64,000 bases of DNA, taken from the NCBI RefSeq assembly GCF_000719955.1, contig NZ_JOII01000030.1, positions 1 to 64,000 on the forward strand. Reading direction: 5' to 3'. Shown one piece after another: positions 47,503 to 55,798 of the stretch (positions within the stretch are counted from its first letter, which is position 1; every line of letters starts with the position of its first letter). The translations under genes and the position numbers were made by a program. Source of the stretch: Streptomyces albidoflavus. Its GTDB lineage: Bacteria > Actinomycetota > Actinomycetes > Streptomycetales > Streptomycetaceae. The notes below the pieces were generated by a model that made no database searches, had not been told where the DNA came from, and worked only from the letters and a program-made list of their open reading frames with translations.

Positions 47503-48858
47503 TCAGAGCCGGTGCATGGCCCGGCCGCCGTACTGGAGCAGGGCGACCGGCCCGGCCGGGTGCTCCCGGACGAAGCGGCCGGTGATCGGGAGCGCGCCGG
47601 GCTCGCCGCTCCGGGCCACGAAGAGGTCGTCCTCGTGCAGGGAGAGGCGGTAGTCGGAGTAGCTCTCGCGGGTCAGGAAGAGGTCGCCGGCGGCATCGTG
47701 GGTCACCATCAGCTCCAGGTCGCCGTTGGCGTAGGTGCCGAGGTGGCCGACGTCCGGGGCCAGCGGCGCGGAGTCGGGGACGGGCAGCGCGTAGTGGCCC
47801 ACGTCGAGCCCGGCCTCCGGCAGCCGCGCGACCAGCGCCTCCCACAGCTTCGGCCCGGCGGTGGAGTTGGCGGTCAGCGCCAGCGCCAGCGAACGGTCCG
47901 GGTGGATACGGAGGTTGCAGGAGGCGCCGCCCACCGCGCCGTCGTGGCCGTACCAGGCGCCGTCGCCGGTGCCGTGGCGCATCAGGCCCAGCCCCCAGCC
48001 GTCGGCCAGGCCGAACGGCTCGGCGTCCGGCACGCAGGTGCGCATGGCGAGGACGGCGTCCTCGGGGAGCAGGTCGTGCTGGGCGAAGGTCTTCCGGTCG
48101 GCCAGGTGCGGGCGGGCCGCGGTGACCAGGTCGGTGGCGCTGCCGACCAGCCCGCCGGCGGCGGCCAGCGAGAGCGAGGCCATGTGGTCGACGCGCTCGG
48201 CCCGCTCGCCGCCGGCGCGCAGCGCGTGGCCCTCGGCCACCGGCCGGGCGGCGCCGCCCGGGCCGGGGCGCGGGTCGTGCAGGAAGGCCGGCTCGATGCC
48301 GAGCGGACGCAGCAGGCAACTGTCCATCGCCGTCCACCAGTCCATCCCCGACGCCGCCTCGATCACCGCGCCCAGCAGGCAGTAGCCGGTGTTGGAGTAG
48401 GAGAAGGCGAGGCCCGGCGGGAAGAGCGCGGGCTGCCGGGCGCACGCCGCGGCGAACCGCCGGTAGGAGGGACCGCGCATCTCGTCGTACTCGATGCTGT
48501 CCACCACCCCGGCGGTGTGGCTGAGGAGCTGGCGGACGGTGGCGGTGCCGAGGGCCGGGCCGGCGGCGCGCCCCAGGTCGGGGAGGAGCCCGGCGAGGGG
48601 GTCGTCGAGGTCCAGGTCGCCGTCGCAGACGAACTGCATGACCAGCTCGGCGGTGAGGAACTTGGTCACCGAGCCGAAGGGGAAACCCGTCCGGGGGGTG
48701 ACCGGTTCACCGGTGCGGACCGAGGCGAGGCCGGTGGCGTACTCGCTGAGGGCGCCGTCGCGGTAGACGGCCAGCTGCGCCCCGGTGACCCGGTGCTCAC
48801 GCACCAGCTCCTCGAAGAGCGCGCCGACCGCGTCCCGTTCCGCCCCCTCGGCACCCAC
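47503..48858 (-). CDS. surE: PBP-type trans-acting peptide cyclase (SurE family)
   Basis: Serine hydrolase of the beta-lactamase / penicillin-binding fold, 451 residues. Catalytic motifs are visible: SVTK at residue 63 (S-x-x-K), YSN at 154 and HDG at 305. No signal peptide or membrane segment is evident, so it should act in the cytoplasm, unlike true PBPs. It lies directly upstream of surA on the same strand, and none of the visible synthetases has a thioesterase. SurE-family enzymes are known to take peptides from the last carrier domain and close them head to tail, attacking a D-residue at the C terminus. GTG 48858 is preferred because AGGGGA precedes it; GTG 48876 would add six residues. 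The alternative reading, a plain beta-lactamase or D-peptidase, is less likely in this setting. Confidence 0.88.
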   Translation of the reverse strand: MGAEGAERDAVGALFEELVREHRVTGAQLAVYRDGALSEYATGLASVRTGEPVTPRTGFPFGSVTKFLTAELVMQFVCDGDLDLDDPLAGLLPDLGRAAGPALGTATVRQLLSHTAGVVDSIEYDEMRGPSYRRFAAACARQPALFPPGLAFSYSNTGYCLLGAVIEAASGMDWWTAMDSCLLRPLGIEPAFLHDPRPGPGGAARPVAEGHALRAGGERAERVDHMASLSLAAAGGLVGSATDLVTAARPHLADRKTFAQHDLLPEDAVLAMRTCVPDAEPFGLADGWGLGLMRHGTGDGAWYGHDGAVGGASCNLRIHPDRSLALALTANSTAGPKLWEALVARLPEAGLDVGHYALPVPDSAPLAPDVGHLGTYANGDLELMVTHDAAGDLFLTRESYSDYRLSLHEDDLFVARSGEPGALPITGRFVREHPAGPVALLQYGGRAMHRL

Positions 48859-49105
48859 TGCGTCCCCTGCGCCCACTGCAACCCACCGGACCCTTCACGC
48901 TGATCGTCGTGCCCCGGCGCGGACCACAGCGCGACACGCCGCGGCACGGCGTCGACTACGGGGGCGGCGGGACATGCCTCGCCTGCCTCACCAGACTCCC
49001 GTGCGCCGGGGGCCACCGCAATCAGCTTCAGCAGCAGCGGAAAGCCGCTGGTCAGAAGGGAGTTGACCGGAAGCGGAACGGGTCTTTCGCGGGGGGTGCC
49101 GGCGG

Positions 49106-50212
49106 TCAGCCGAGGGCGAGCACCACACCGGCCGCCGCGCCCAGTACCAGGACCACGGCGCAGCCGGCCAGGAGGCGGCGGTTGGCGAGGTTGACCGTCC
49201 AGCCCAGGCCGACGCGCTTGGGGACCAGCACGGCCGGGTCGTCGGCGTTGACGTACATGGTCCCGGCCGCCCGCCAGAACCGGTCGTCGTCCCGGGTCAC
49301 CAGGCCGGTCGCCTCGTCCTCCCCGGCCCCGGCCCGCGCCATCGGCAGGAAGGGGTACACCGCGCCGGCCACCGCCAGCAGCGCCGGCACGCCGACGACC
49401 ACCGCGAGCAGCGCGCCCGAGCGGTTGCCGGTCCACATCATCGCGGAGAGGCCGAGCAGCATCACGTTGAGCAGCGCGCCCACCCCCAGCAGGGAACGGG
49501 CGGTCAGGGCGAGCCTGCGGCGGTACTCGGCCGCGCTGGCGCGGGGCCGGGAGGCGTCCACGTCGGCACGGGCCCGCAGCACCGCGGCGACCGTGCCGAC
49601 CATGGTGAGGGTGACCGCGAGCTGGACGAGGACCAGGCTGAAGGCCGACCAGAAGGTGGTGGCGAGGGCGCGGTACTCCGTGCCGGAGGGGGAGCGCTCG
49701 GGCAGCCACAGCGTGTCCGGCAGCTCCGGGTAGGCGAAGGCCCCGGCCGTCGCGCTCACCGCGAGGACCAGCAGCGAGGGGACCACCCAGAGCCAGGGCA
49801 TCCGCACCGGGTCGGTGCGCAGCGAGGTGTCCATGGCGACGCCCTGCCGCAGCTCCTCGTACCAGCCGCCCTCCTCCTTGGCGCGGGTGAGCGCCTGGTG
49901 GGCGCGGAGCCAGAGCACGGCGGCGACCCCGCAGAGCACCAGCGCCGCCACGGAACCGACCAGGGCGCTGTCGGTGAGGGCGCCGAGGCCGAGCGAGAGG
50001 GCGGTGAGGGCGGCGGTGGCGGGCAGCAGCAGGGCCCGGTAGCGGCGGCGCTCCCGGTGGACCTCGGGCGCCTCCGCCCGGCCCGGGGGCACCCGGACGC
50101 CGAACGGCACCGCGTGCGGGCTCAGGCGCGGGCTCGGTGCCGCGTAGAAGACGGCGCCCAGGAGCAGGAGCACCGTGGAGTTGACGAGAAGGCTGACGAG
50201 CACGGCGTTCAC
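49106..50212 (-). CDS. Polytopic membrane protein with C-terminal DUF5808-like segment
   Basis: 368 residues with about eight hydrophobic stretches, starting at residue 3 and ending in GAAAGVVLAL at the C terminus. The segment FWRAAGTMYVNADDPAVLVP (about residues 307-326) is typical of the DUF1648/DUF5808 membrane proteins commonly found beside YtrA-type GntR regulators. The GTG at 50212 has only a weak ribosome site. It lies downstream of the GntR gene on the same strand, 200 bases apart, so the two are probably co-transcribed. The molecular function is unknown. A role in sensing or resisting cell-envelope stress is only an inference from the usual context. Confidence 0.75.
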   Translation of the reverse strand: MNAVLVSLLVNSTVLLLLGAVFYAAPSPRLSPHAVPFGVRVPPGRAEAPEVHRERRRYRALLLPATAALTALSLGLGALTDSALVGSVAALVLCGVAAVLWLRAHQALTRAKEEGGWYEELRQGVAMDTSLRTDPVRMPWLWVVPSLLVLAVSATAGAFAYPELPDTLWLPERSPSGTEYRALATTFWSAFSLVLVQLAVTLTMVGTVAAVLRARADVDASRPRASAAEYRRRLALTARSLLGVGALLNVMLLGLSAMMWTGNRSGALLAVVVGVPALLAVAGAVYPFLPMARAGAGEDEATGLVTRDDDRFWRAAGTMYVNADDPAVLVPKRVGLGWTVNLANRRLLAGCAVVLVLGAAAGVVLALG

Positions 50213-50412
50213 CTGATCCGTCCGACGAAGTCATGGTCATGGCAGTCATGGTCATGGGAGCGGCCTCGCGGGAGCGGTCCTGCCGGGTGCGCCGCCGCGC
50301 GGCCGCGCGCCCGGCACCGTCCGGCAACCTCCCCCGCCGGCCACCCGGTCCGCAACCGTCTTCGGCGAGCGCCGAATACGTGGCTGCCGCCCGGTCGTAC
50401 GGTCACCATCCT

Positions 50413-50829
50413 CTAGTCACCTCCGTCCTTCTCCTGGTCCGCCCGGCCGAGCGCGAACCCGTCGAGGGCCGAGCGGACGTACGCCGCGACCTCCGCCTCG
50501 GGCACGCCCCGGACGACCGCCTCGGCGAGCAGGACGCGCAGCCGGGGCCGCCAGTCCTCGCTCGCCCGCAGTTCGGGCGTGGCCCGGCCGACGTCGGGGT
50601 GGATCACCGCGCCGCTCTTGCGGTTGATGCGGATGATCCCCTCCCGCCGGAGCAGGTCGTAGGCCTTGTTGACGGTGTGGAAGTTGATCGCGAGGTCGAC
50701 GGCGCACTGCCGGGTCGAGGGCAGGGAAGCGCCCGGGCCCAGCGTGCCGTCCGCGACGGATTCCACCACCCGGTCCCGGATCTGCTGGTAGATCGGGACC
50801 TCGCTGTCGAGATCGAGTAGGAGCTGCAC
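50413..50829 (-). CDS. GntR-family repressor, YtrA type
   Basis: 138 residues. The winged helix spans about residues 10-75 (VPIYQQIRDRVVESVADGTL, then LPSTRQCAVDLAINFHTVNKAY). The short C-terminal tail, lacking a ligand domain, places it in the YtrA subfamily. YtrA proteins normally repress a divergent ABC transporter and their own operon. Here the ABC genes start 95 bases away on the other strand, with an AT-rich palindrome between. A GntR-type repressor has been reported to control surugamide genes; I cannot confirm that this is the same protein. Confidence 0.88.
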   Translation of the reverse strand: MQLLLDLDSEVPIYQQIRDRVVESVADGTLGPGASLPSTRQCAVDLAINFHTVNKAYDLLRREGIIRINRKSGAVIHPDVGRATPELRASEDWRPRLRVLLAEAVVRGVPEAEVAAYVRSALDGFALGRADQEKDGGD

Positions 50830-50835
50830 AGCTTC

Positions 50836-50868
50836 AATCTATCTGATATACAACTACTAGAACAGATG
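50836..50868. promoter_or_regulatory. Divergent promoter/operator for GntR and ABC genes
   Basis: A 33-base AT-rich island in otherwise GC-rich DNA. ATCTG at 50841-50845 and CAGAT at 50863-50867 form the arms of an imperfect palindrome around the core ATATACAACTACTAGA. Size and position suit a YtrA-type operator overlapping both -10 regions. Not tested. Confidence 0.55.
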
Positions 50869-50924
50869 GCCAGCGCAGAAGTCGCAGCGGACCTCACGGG
50901 TCCCCGAGGGATGGGAAGCTCCCC

Positions 50925-51296
50925 ATGGCACTGATGAAGATCTCCGGCACCGACCTCACCGTGACGTTCAGCGGCTGGGAGCGGATGTGGCTCAAGCGCG
51001 ACAAGGTGACCGTCCCGCTGGCGGCCCTGCGCCGCGTCGACCCCGTCCGCGACCCGCTGCGCGAGGCCCACGGCACCCGCAGCGGCATACAGGTCTCCGG
51101 CTTCTCGAAGGTCGGCACCTGGGGCCTGGTCAAGGGGCCGCGCCAGCTCGTCGCCGCCTACCGGGGCTCGCCCGGACTGCACGTCCGGCTGGACCGCGCC
51201 GCCGCCTCCGCCGACTTCGACGAGCTGGTGCTCTCGGTCGACGACGCCGAGCAGCTCGCCGAGCAGCTCACCCAGCACCTGGGGAGGGGCCGGTGA
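50925..51296 (+). CDS. Small PH-like-fold protein of unknown function
   Basis: 123 residues, beginning MALMKISGTDLTVTFSGWER. The pattern of short beta strands, with VTVPLAALRRVDPV and LVAAYRGSPGLHVRLD, resembles small actinobacterial PH-like proteins, but I do not recognise a named family. No membrane segment. It is the first gene of a three-gene operon: its TGA overlaps the GTG of the ABC ATPase (GTGA), which implies translational coupling. Proteins of this type often precede YtrB-like transporters. Confidence 0.75.
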   Translation: MALMKISGTDLTVTFSGWERMWLKRDKVTVPLAALRRVDPVRDPLREAHGTRSGIQVSGFSKVGTWGLVKGPRQLVAAYRGSPGLHVRLDRAAASADFDELVLSVDDAEQLAEQLTQHLGRGR

Positions 51297-52234
51297 ACGC
51301 GTACGGGATCGAGGTGACCGGCCTGACCAAGCGGTTCGGCGAGGTCACCGCCGTGGACTCGGTGAGCTTCGCCGTGGAGCCGGGCGTCGTCACCGGCTTC
51401 CTCGGCCCCAACGGTGCCGGCAAGACCACCACGATGCGCATGATCCTCGGCCTGGTCACCCCCACCGAGGGCACCGCCACCATCGGCGGCCGGCGCTACA
51501 CGGAGCTGGACCGCCCCACCCGGACGGTCGGCGCCGTCCTCGACGCCGGCGCCTTCCACCCCAACCACTCGGCCCGCGACCACCTGCGGATCTACTGCGC
51601 GATGGGCGGCCATCCCGACAGCCGGGTGGACGAGCTGCTGGACCGCCTCGGCCTCGCCGAACACGCCCACCGCCGCACCCGCACCTTCTCCACCGGCATG
51701 AAGCAGCGGCTCAGCCTCGCCACCGCGCTCCTCGGCGACCCGAGCGTCCTGCTGCTCGACGAGCCGAGCAACGGCCTCGACCCCGAGGGCATCGCCTGGC
51801 TCCGCACCTTCCTGCGCGAACTGGCCGCCGAGGGCCGCACGGTCCTCGTCTCCAGCCATGTGCTCAGCGAGGTCCAGCAGATCGTCGACGACGTCGTGGT
51901 GATCCGGCGCGGCCGGATGGTCGCCGCCGGACCGCTGGAGGAGATCGCGCGGCGCCGGCCCCCCACCGTCCTGGTCCGCTCGCCCGACGCCGAGCGGCTG
52001 CGGGCACTGATCCTCGACGGCACCCGGGGCCCGGACGCCGCCGTGGCCACCGCCGAGGACGGCTCGCTGCGGGTCAGCGGGCTGACCGCCGCCGAGACGG
52101 CCGACCTGGCCGCGGCGGCCGGGCTGCGGGTGCACGGACTCGGCGCCGAGGACAGCAGCCTGGAGCAGCTGTTCCTCGACCTGACCCAGGACCGGGCCGG
52201 ACAGGCCGGGCAGTACGAGGGGGACGCACGGTGA
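51293..52234 (+). CDS. ABC transporter ATP-binding protein
   Basis: 313 residues with a complete nucleotide-binding domain: Walker A GPNGAGKTT (about 40-48), signature STGMKQRLS, Walker B LLLDEPSNGLDP, and a switch histidine in LVSSHVLSE. A C-terminal extension of about 90 residues is typical of single-domain exporters that pair with a separate permease. The GTG start at 51293 overlaps the stop of the previous gene and follows GGGGAGGGG. Its own stop overlaps the permease start. It probably powers export of a peptide or an envelope-stress response; the substrate is unknown. Confidence 0.93.
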   Translation: MNAYGIEVTGLTKRFGEVTAVDSVSFAVEPGVVTGFLGPNGAGKTTTMRMILGLVTPTEGTATIGGRRYTELDRPTRTVGAVLDAGAFHPNHSARDHLRIYCAMGGHPDSRVDELLDRLGLAEHAHRRTRTFSTGMKQRLSLATALLGDPSVLLLDEPSNGLDPEGIAWLRTFLRELAAEGRTVLVSSHVLSEVQQIVDDVVVIRRGRMVAAGPLEEIARRRPPTVLVRSPDAERLRALILDGTRGPDAAVATAEDGSLRVSGLTAAETADLAAAAGLRVHGLGAEDSSLEQLFLDLTQDRAGQAGQYEGDAR

Positions 52235-53028
52235 ACGCGTTGATCAAGGCGGAGTTCCGCCGGCTGGCCGCGACCAGGATGTGGCGGTGGGCGCTGGTGA
52301 CCGCCGTCCTGCTCGGCGGCGGGCTGGTCGGCCTGATGGCCGTCGTGGGCCCGGAGAACTTCAGCCCGCCGATGCCCGGCCTGGACACCGAGGAGGGGGT
52401 CCTCTCCGTCCTCGGGATGCTCGGCTTCACCGTCTTCGTCCCGGCCGCCCTCGGCACGCTGGCGATGACGGCGGAGTACCGCCACCGCACCGCCACGTAC
52501 ACCTTCCTCTTCGCGCCGAGGCGCTGGCAGGTGCTCACCGCCAAGCTGGTCACTTTCGGGGGCGCCGGACTGGTCTACGGGCTGGTGCTGGCGGTGAGCG
52601 CGGGCGCCGGGTTCTACGGGGCGCTGGCGGCCCGGGGCGTCACGCCCGGCCTGGCCGCGGGCACCGTCTGGGAGCTGCTGCTGCGGCTGGCCCTGACGAT
52701 GGCGGTCTACACCCTGCTCGGGGTGGCGATGGGCGCGCTGATCCGCAACATGACCGTCGCCCTCGCCGTGGTCATCGGCTACCTCTACATGGGCGAGCTG
52801 ATCCTCATGATGATCCCGGGCGTCAACCTGGTCTACCCGCTGCTCCCCGGCGGTGCCACGGCTTCCCTGACCAGCTTCACCTACGTCGCCGAGGCTGTCG
52901 CCGGCGAACTGGCCACCAGCCCCGTCTCGTTGCTCTCCCCCGTGGGCGGCGGACTGCTGCTGGCCGGTTACGCCCTGGTGGCCGCGGCGGTGGCGGTGCT
53001 GGTGCCGATGCGCCGCGACGTGGTCTGA
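52231..53028 (+). CDS. ABC transporter permease (ABC-2 type)
   Basis: 265 residues with about six membrane spans, starting at WRWALVTAVLLGGGLVGLMAV and ending at LLLAGYALVAAAVAVLVPM. An amphipathic N terminus (MNALIKAEFRRLAATRMWR) is typical of ABC-2 permeases. The GTG start overlaps the TGA of the ATPase gene (GTGA). Together with the ATPase it forms a two-component transporter. Its gene is followed by a hairpin terminator. Confidence 0.88.
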   Translation: MNALIKAEFRRLAATRMWRWALVTAVLLGGGLVGLMAVVGPENFSPPMPGLDTEEGVLSVLGMLGFTVFVPAALGTLAMTAEYRHRTATYTFLFAPRRWQVLTAKLVTFGGAGLVYGLVLAVSAGAGFYGALAARGVTPGLAAGTVWELLLRLALTMAVYTLLGVAMGALIRNMTVALAVVIGYLYMGELILMMIPGVNLVYPLLPGGATASLTSFTYVAEAVAGELATSPVSLLSPVGGGLLLAGYALVAAAVAVLVPMRRDVV

Positions 53029-53038
53029 ACATGCGGGA

Positions 53039-53072
53039 GCGGGTGCCCCGGACTGCACTCCGGGACACCCGC
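53039..53072. terminator. Bidirectional hairpin between ABC operon and mbtH-like gene
   Basis: Arms at 53039-53052 and 53059-53072 pair with one mismatch over 14 bases around a 6-base loop. The hairpin lies between two converging stops (53028 and 53092), so it can serve both transcripts. Confidence 0.75.
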
Positions 53073-53091
53073 GACGGTTCGCGCCGGTGGA

Positions 53092-53349
53092 TCAGGCGGG
53101 TACGGCGGTCTGGGCCGCCGTGCCCCGGGAGGTGGCCGGGACTCCGTCCATCTCGCGTATCAGGCTGGCGGGCCGCATGTCGGTCCAGTTCTTCTCGACG
53201 TAGTCGAGGCAGTTCTGGCGGCTGTCCTCGCCGAAGACGACCGTCCAGCCGTCCGGCACCTTGGCGAACGTGGGCCACAGCGAGTGCTGGTTCTCGTCGT
53301 TGACCAGCACGTAGAAGATGCCGTTGTCGTCGTCGAACGGGTTCTCCAT
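53092..53349 (-). CDS. MbtH-like NRPS accessory protein
   Basis: 85 residues: [24 protein letters not shown], then a conserved GW pair, CLDYVEKNW and TDMRP. These are the family signature residues, including the SLWP and W-T-D-x-RP blocks. MbtH-like proteins bind A domains and help them fold and adenylate. It is the only such protein in the window, so it probably serves all four synthetases. The ATG at 53349 follows GGAAAGGGAAA. The C-terminal tail of about 18 residues is longer than usual and poorly conserved. A strong hairpin lies upstream (53478-53515), so it may have its own promoter. Confidence 0.93.
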   Translation of the reverse strand: MENPFDDDNGIFYVLVNDENQHSLWPTFAKVPDGWTVVFGEDSRQNCLDYVEKNWTDMRPASLIREMDGVPATSRGTAAQTAVPA

Positions 53350-53477
53350 GAGTTTCCCTTTCCTCATGTTGGGGTTCCGGTCAGATCCCGGTTCCCGTGG
53401 CATGGTTTCCCGGCCGTGTCGACCGGTTCAACGTGTTTCACCTGGGCTCGAACCGGCCCGGGCTGGTGCGGTCCGGT

Positions 53478-53515
53478 GGGGCCGGCAGACGCCGTGCGAG
53501 GCGTCTGCCGGCCCC
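53478..53515. terminator. Perfect 16-bp hairpin terminator
   Basis: Arms at 53478-53493 and 53500-53515 are perfect inverse complements over 16 bases with a 6-base loop. It lies just after the alpha/beta hydrolase stop (53525) on the minus strand and before the MbtH-like gene, so it should separate the two transcripts. Confidence 0.8.
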
Positions 53516-53524
53516 CCTGCCGGT

Positions 53525-54334
53525 TCAGGCGCGCTGCGCGAAGAAGTCGAGCAGGGCGTTGTTGACCTGGTCGGGGCGTTCCAGGTAGCCGTAGTGGCCC
53601 GCGTCCGCCACCTCCACGTACCGGGCGCCGGGGATCGCGTCGGCGACCTCGCGGCCCAGGTGCGCGGGGAGGATCAGGTCGTCGGCGAACCCGACGACCA
53701 GGCAGGGCGTGGTGATCCGCCGGTAGGCCGGCAGCCGGTCGGCGGTCATGTCGATGCCGAGCTGGGCGCGGTGGCCCGGGGCCCCGGAGAGGGGCGCCAT
53801 CTCGAAGATGTCCAGCCAGTCCTGGATCTCCTTCTCGGAGCGGAGCGTGGCCGGCGACAGGTTCTGCAGGGCGCGCACGGTGGCGCCGTACAGCGGGGTC
53901 AGCACGCCGCCGGCGTCGTGGAACTCGCGCTCGGCGCGCGACTGGGCCCGGCGCATCGCGTCGTCCCGGCCGCGGGTGGCCAGCAGGGCCACCTGGCTGA
54001 CCAGTTCCGGCCGGGCCAGGCAGAGTTCCTGGGCGACGTGGGCGCCGAGCGAGGTGCCCACCAGGCGGCACGGGCCGAGCCCCAGGTGCTCGATGAGCCC
54101 CGCGGTGTCGGCCACCATGTCGTCGACGGTGAACCCCTCGGCGCAGGCGTCGGTGGGCGGGATGCCCCGGTTGTCGAAGGTGACGACCCGGTACCCGGCC
54201 GCGCGCAGCGCCGGCACCTGGTGCAGGTGCCAGGAGCGCCCGCCCGCGCCGGAGCCCATCACCATGACGACCGGCTCGCCGCTGCCGCTTTCCTCGTAGT
54301 GGAGTCTGATTCCGTTGATGCGTTCGATCGGCAC
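53525..54334 (-). CDS. Alpha/beta hydrolase
   Basis: 269 residues. Nucleophile Ser95 lies in GTSLG, a candidate acid in FADDLILP, and His247 in DAGHYGY, giving a full catalytic triad. GSGAGGRSWH near residue 27-36 supplies the oxyanion region. No signal peptide. The length and pattern match general esterase/MenH-like hydrolases more than type II thioesterases, but a proofreading thioesterase role near an NRPS cluster cannot be excluded. GTG 54334 follows AAGGG. It lies 36 bases downstream of the aldehyde dehydrogenase gene and is presumably in one operon with it. Confidence 0.85.
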   Translation of the reverse strand: MPIERINGIRLHYEESGSGEPVVMVMGSGAGGRSWHLHQVPALRAAGYRVVTFDNRGIPPTDACAEGFTVDDMVADTAGLIEHLGLGPCRLVGTSLGAHVAQELCLARPELVSQVALLATRGRDDAMRRAQSRAEREFHDAGGVLTPLYGATVRALQNLSPATLRSEKEIQDWLDIFEMAPLSGAPGHRAQLGIDMTADRLPAYRRITTPCLVVGFADDLILPAHLGREVADAIPGARYVEVADAGHYGYLERPDQVNNALLDFFAQRA

Positions 54335-54370
54335 AACTTGCCCTTCTTTTCGGCCGTCCCGCGTGATCCG

Positions 54371-55798
54371 TCAGGCGTCGGCGGGGGCGAGGAGCCGGGG
54401 GTGGCGCGGGGCGGCCACGGAGTCCGCGCGGTACGGGGCGAAGAGCGCCGCCTCGTCGGGGACCCGGGCCGGGATGGGCCGGGAGACCGTGGTGTGGTTG
54501 AGGAAGTGGCGCCAGGTGACGTTGCCCGCGACGCTGGAGCCACCCCAGCTGCCGGCGGAGAGCGTGGTGGTGAAGGGGACGCCCGCGGAGAGGCTGCCGG
54601 TGTTGGTCATCGTCGACTGGTTGACGACGACCCGGCAGTGCGTGACCGCCTCGGCCAGCCGCAGCACCCGGTCCTCGCGGGTGGTGTGCACCGCGCAGCT
54701 GTGGCCGAGGCCGCACCGCTCCGCGATGGACTGCACCAGGCGGACCGCCTCGTCGAACTCCCGGTAGACGCAGAGGGTCAGCACCGGTGAGATCTTCTCC
54801 CGCAGCAGCGGCTGGTCCCGCCAGGGGTCGGCGCAGCGGGCGGCGAGGACGGTGACCTCCCGCCCGCCCAGGTCGATCCCGGCCGCCGCGGCCAGCTCCG
54901 TGGCGGGGCGGCCGACCAGCTCCCGGTCGAGCGTCGTGCCGTCCGGCCACAACCGCAGGGTCAGCCGCTCCGCCTCCGCCTCGTCGCAGAGGTACGAGCC
55001 GGCCTCGGCCAGGCCCCGTTCGAAGGCGGCCGCCACCGAGTGGTGGACCAGGACGTTGCTCTCCGAGGAGCAGGAGGTGCCGTGGTTGAACCCGGCGCCG
55101 TGCTGCACGGCGGCCACCGCCGCCGCCAGGTCCGCCGTCTCGTCCACCACCACCGTCGGGTTGCCGACCCCGGCCCCGATCGCGGGCGTCCCGCTGCGGT
55201 ACGCGCGGCGTACGGTGCCCGAGCCGCCGATGGCGACGACCGAGTCCGCCTCGGCCATCAGCTGCGAGCCCGCCTCCCGGCCCGCCTCGGGCAGGCAGGC
55301 CAGCAGGTCCGGAGGGGCGCCCACCGAGGCGAGGGCGGCCCGCATCACGTCGATCGTGGCCCGCGCACTGCGCCGGGCCCGGGGATTGGGGCTGAAGACG
55401 GCGGCGTTACGGGTCTTCAGCATCGGCAGCGCGTTGCAGATGATGCCGGGGGCCGGAGCCGTCGCGGGGCTCGCCACCGCGATCACCCCGAGCGGTTTGG
55501 CGATCTTCACCAGGCCCAGTGCCGGGTCCGACTCGACCACGCCGGTCGTCCGCGCCCCGTGCAGGTCGTGCAGGATGCCCAGCACCCGCCTGCGCTGGAG
55601 GGCGTACAGGTCCTCGGCGTCCCCGAGCCCGGTCTCACGGTGGCTCAGCCGGGCCAGCCGGCGCGCCGTCTCCTCCTGGTAGCAGTGCCAGCCGACGGCC
55701 GCGACGGCCCGGTCGGTCTCCTCCTGCGACCACGAGGCGATCTCGGCCTGGGCCACTCTGGCCCGGCGCACCACGTCCTCCACGGATTCCCTGATCAC
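54371..55798 (-). CDS. Acylating-type aldehyde dehydrogenase (EutE/SauS-like)
   Basis: 475 residues. Catalytic Cys243 lies in GTSCSSESN. The C-terminal block GSWGGSSVAGNVTWRHFLN followed by SRPIP is characteristic of CoA-dependent (acylating) dehydrogenases such as EutE, AdhE-N and sulfoacetaldehyde dehydrogenase, rather than of ordinary aldehyde oxidisers. The expected reaction is aldehyde + CoA + NAD(P)+ to acyl-CoA, or the reverse. GTG 55798 is chosen because GGGGGAGA stands just upstream; a longer frame to 55846 lacks such a site. It could supply methylmalonate semialdehyde from methylmalonyl-CoA for the beta-amino acid of surugamide F, which is my inference. A link to the neighbouring RiPP locus is equally unproven. 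Confidence 0.85.
   Translation of the reverse strand: MIRESVEDVVRRARVAQAEIASWSQEETDRAVAAVGWHCYQEETARRLARLSHRETGLGDAEDLYALQRRRVLGILHDLHGARTTGVVESDPALGLVKIAKPLGVIAVASPATAPAPGIICNALPMLKTRNAAVFSPNPRARRSARATIDVMRAALASVGAPPDLLACLPEAGREAGSQLMAEADSVVAIGGSGTVRRAYRSGTPAIGAGVGNPTVVVDETADLAAAVAAVQHGAGFNHGTSCSSESNVLVHHSVAAAFERGLAEAGSYLCDEAEAERLTLRLWPDGTTLDRELVGRPATELAAAAGIDLGGREVTVLAARCADPWRDQPLLREKISPVLTLCVYREFDEAVRLVQSIAERCGLGHSCAVHTTREDRVLRLAEAVTHCRVVVNQSTMTNTGSLSAGVPFTTTLSAGSWGGSSVAGNVTWRHFLNHTTVSRPIPARVPDEAALFAPYRADSVAAPRHPRLLAPADA

Noticed and set aside
47503..48858. Beta-lactamase resistance enzyme
   Set aside because: The S-x-x-K fold fits, but there is no signal peptide, it is adjacent to surA and no thioesterase is present. 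This favours the peptide cyclase family.
50604..52135. Minus-strand frames across the ABC operon
   Set aside because: The plus strand encodes unmistakable ATPase motifs; the minus frames lack any domain.
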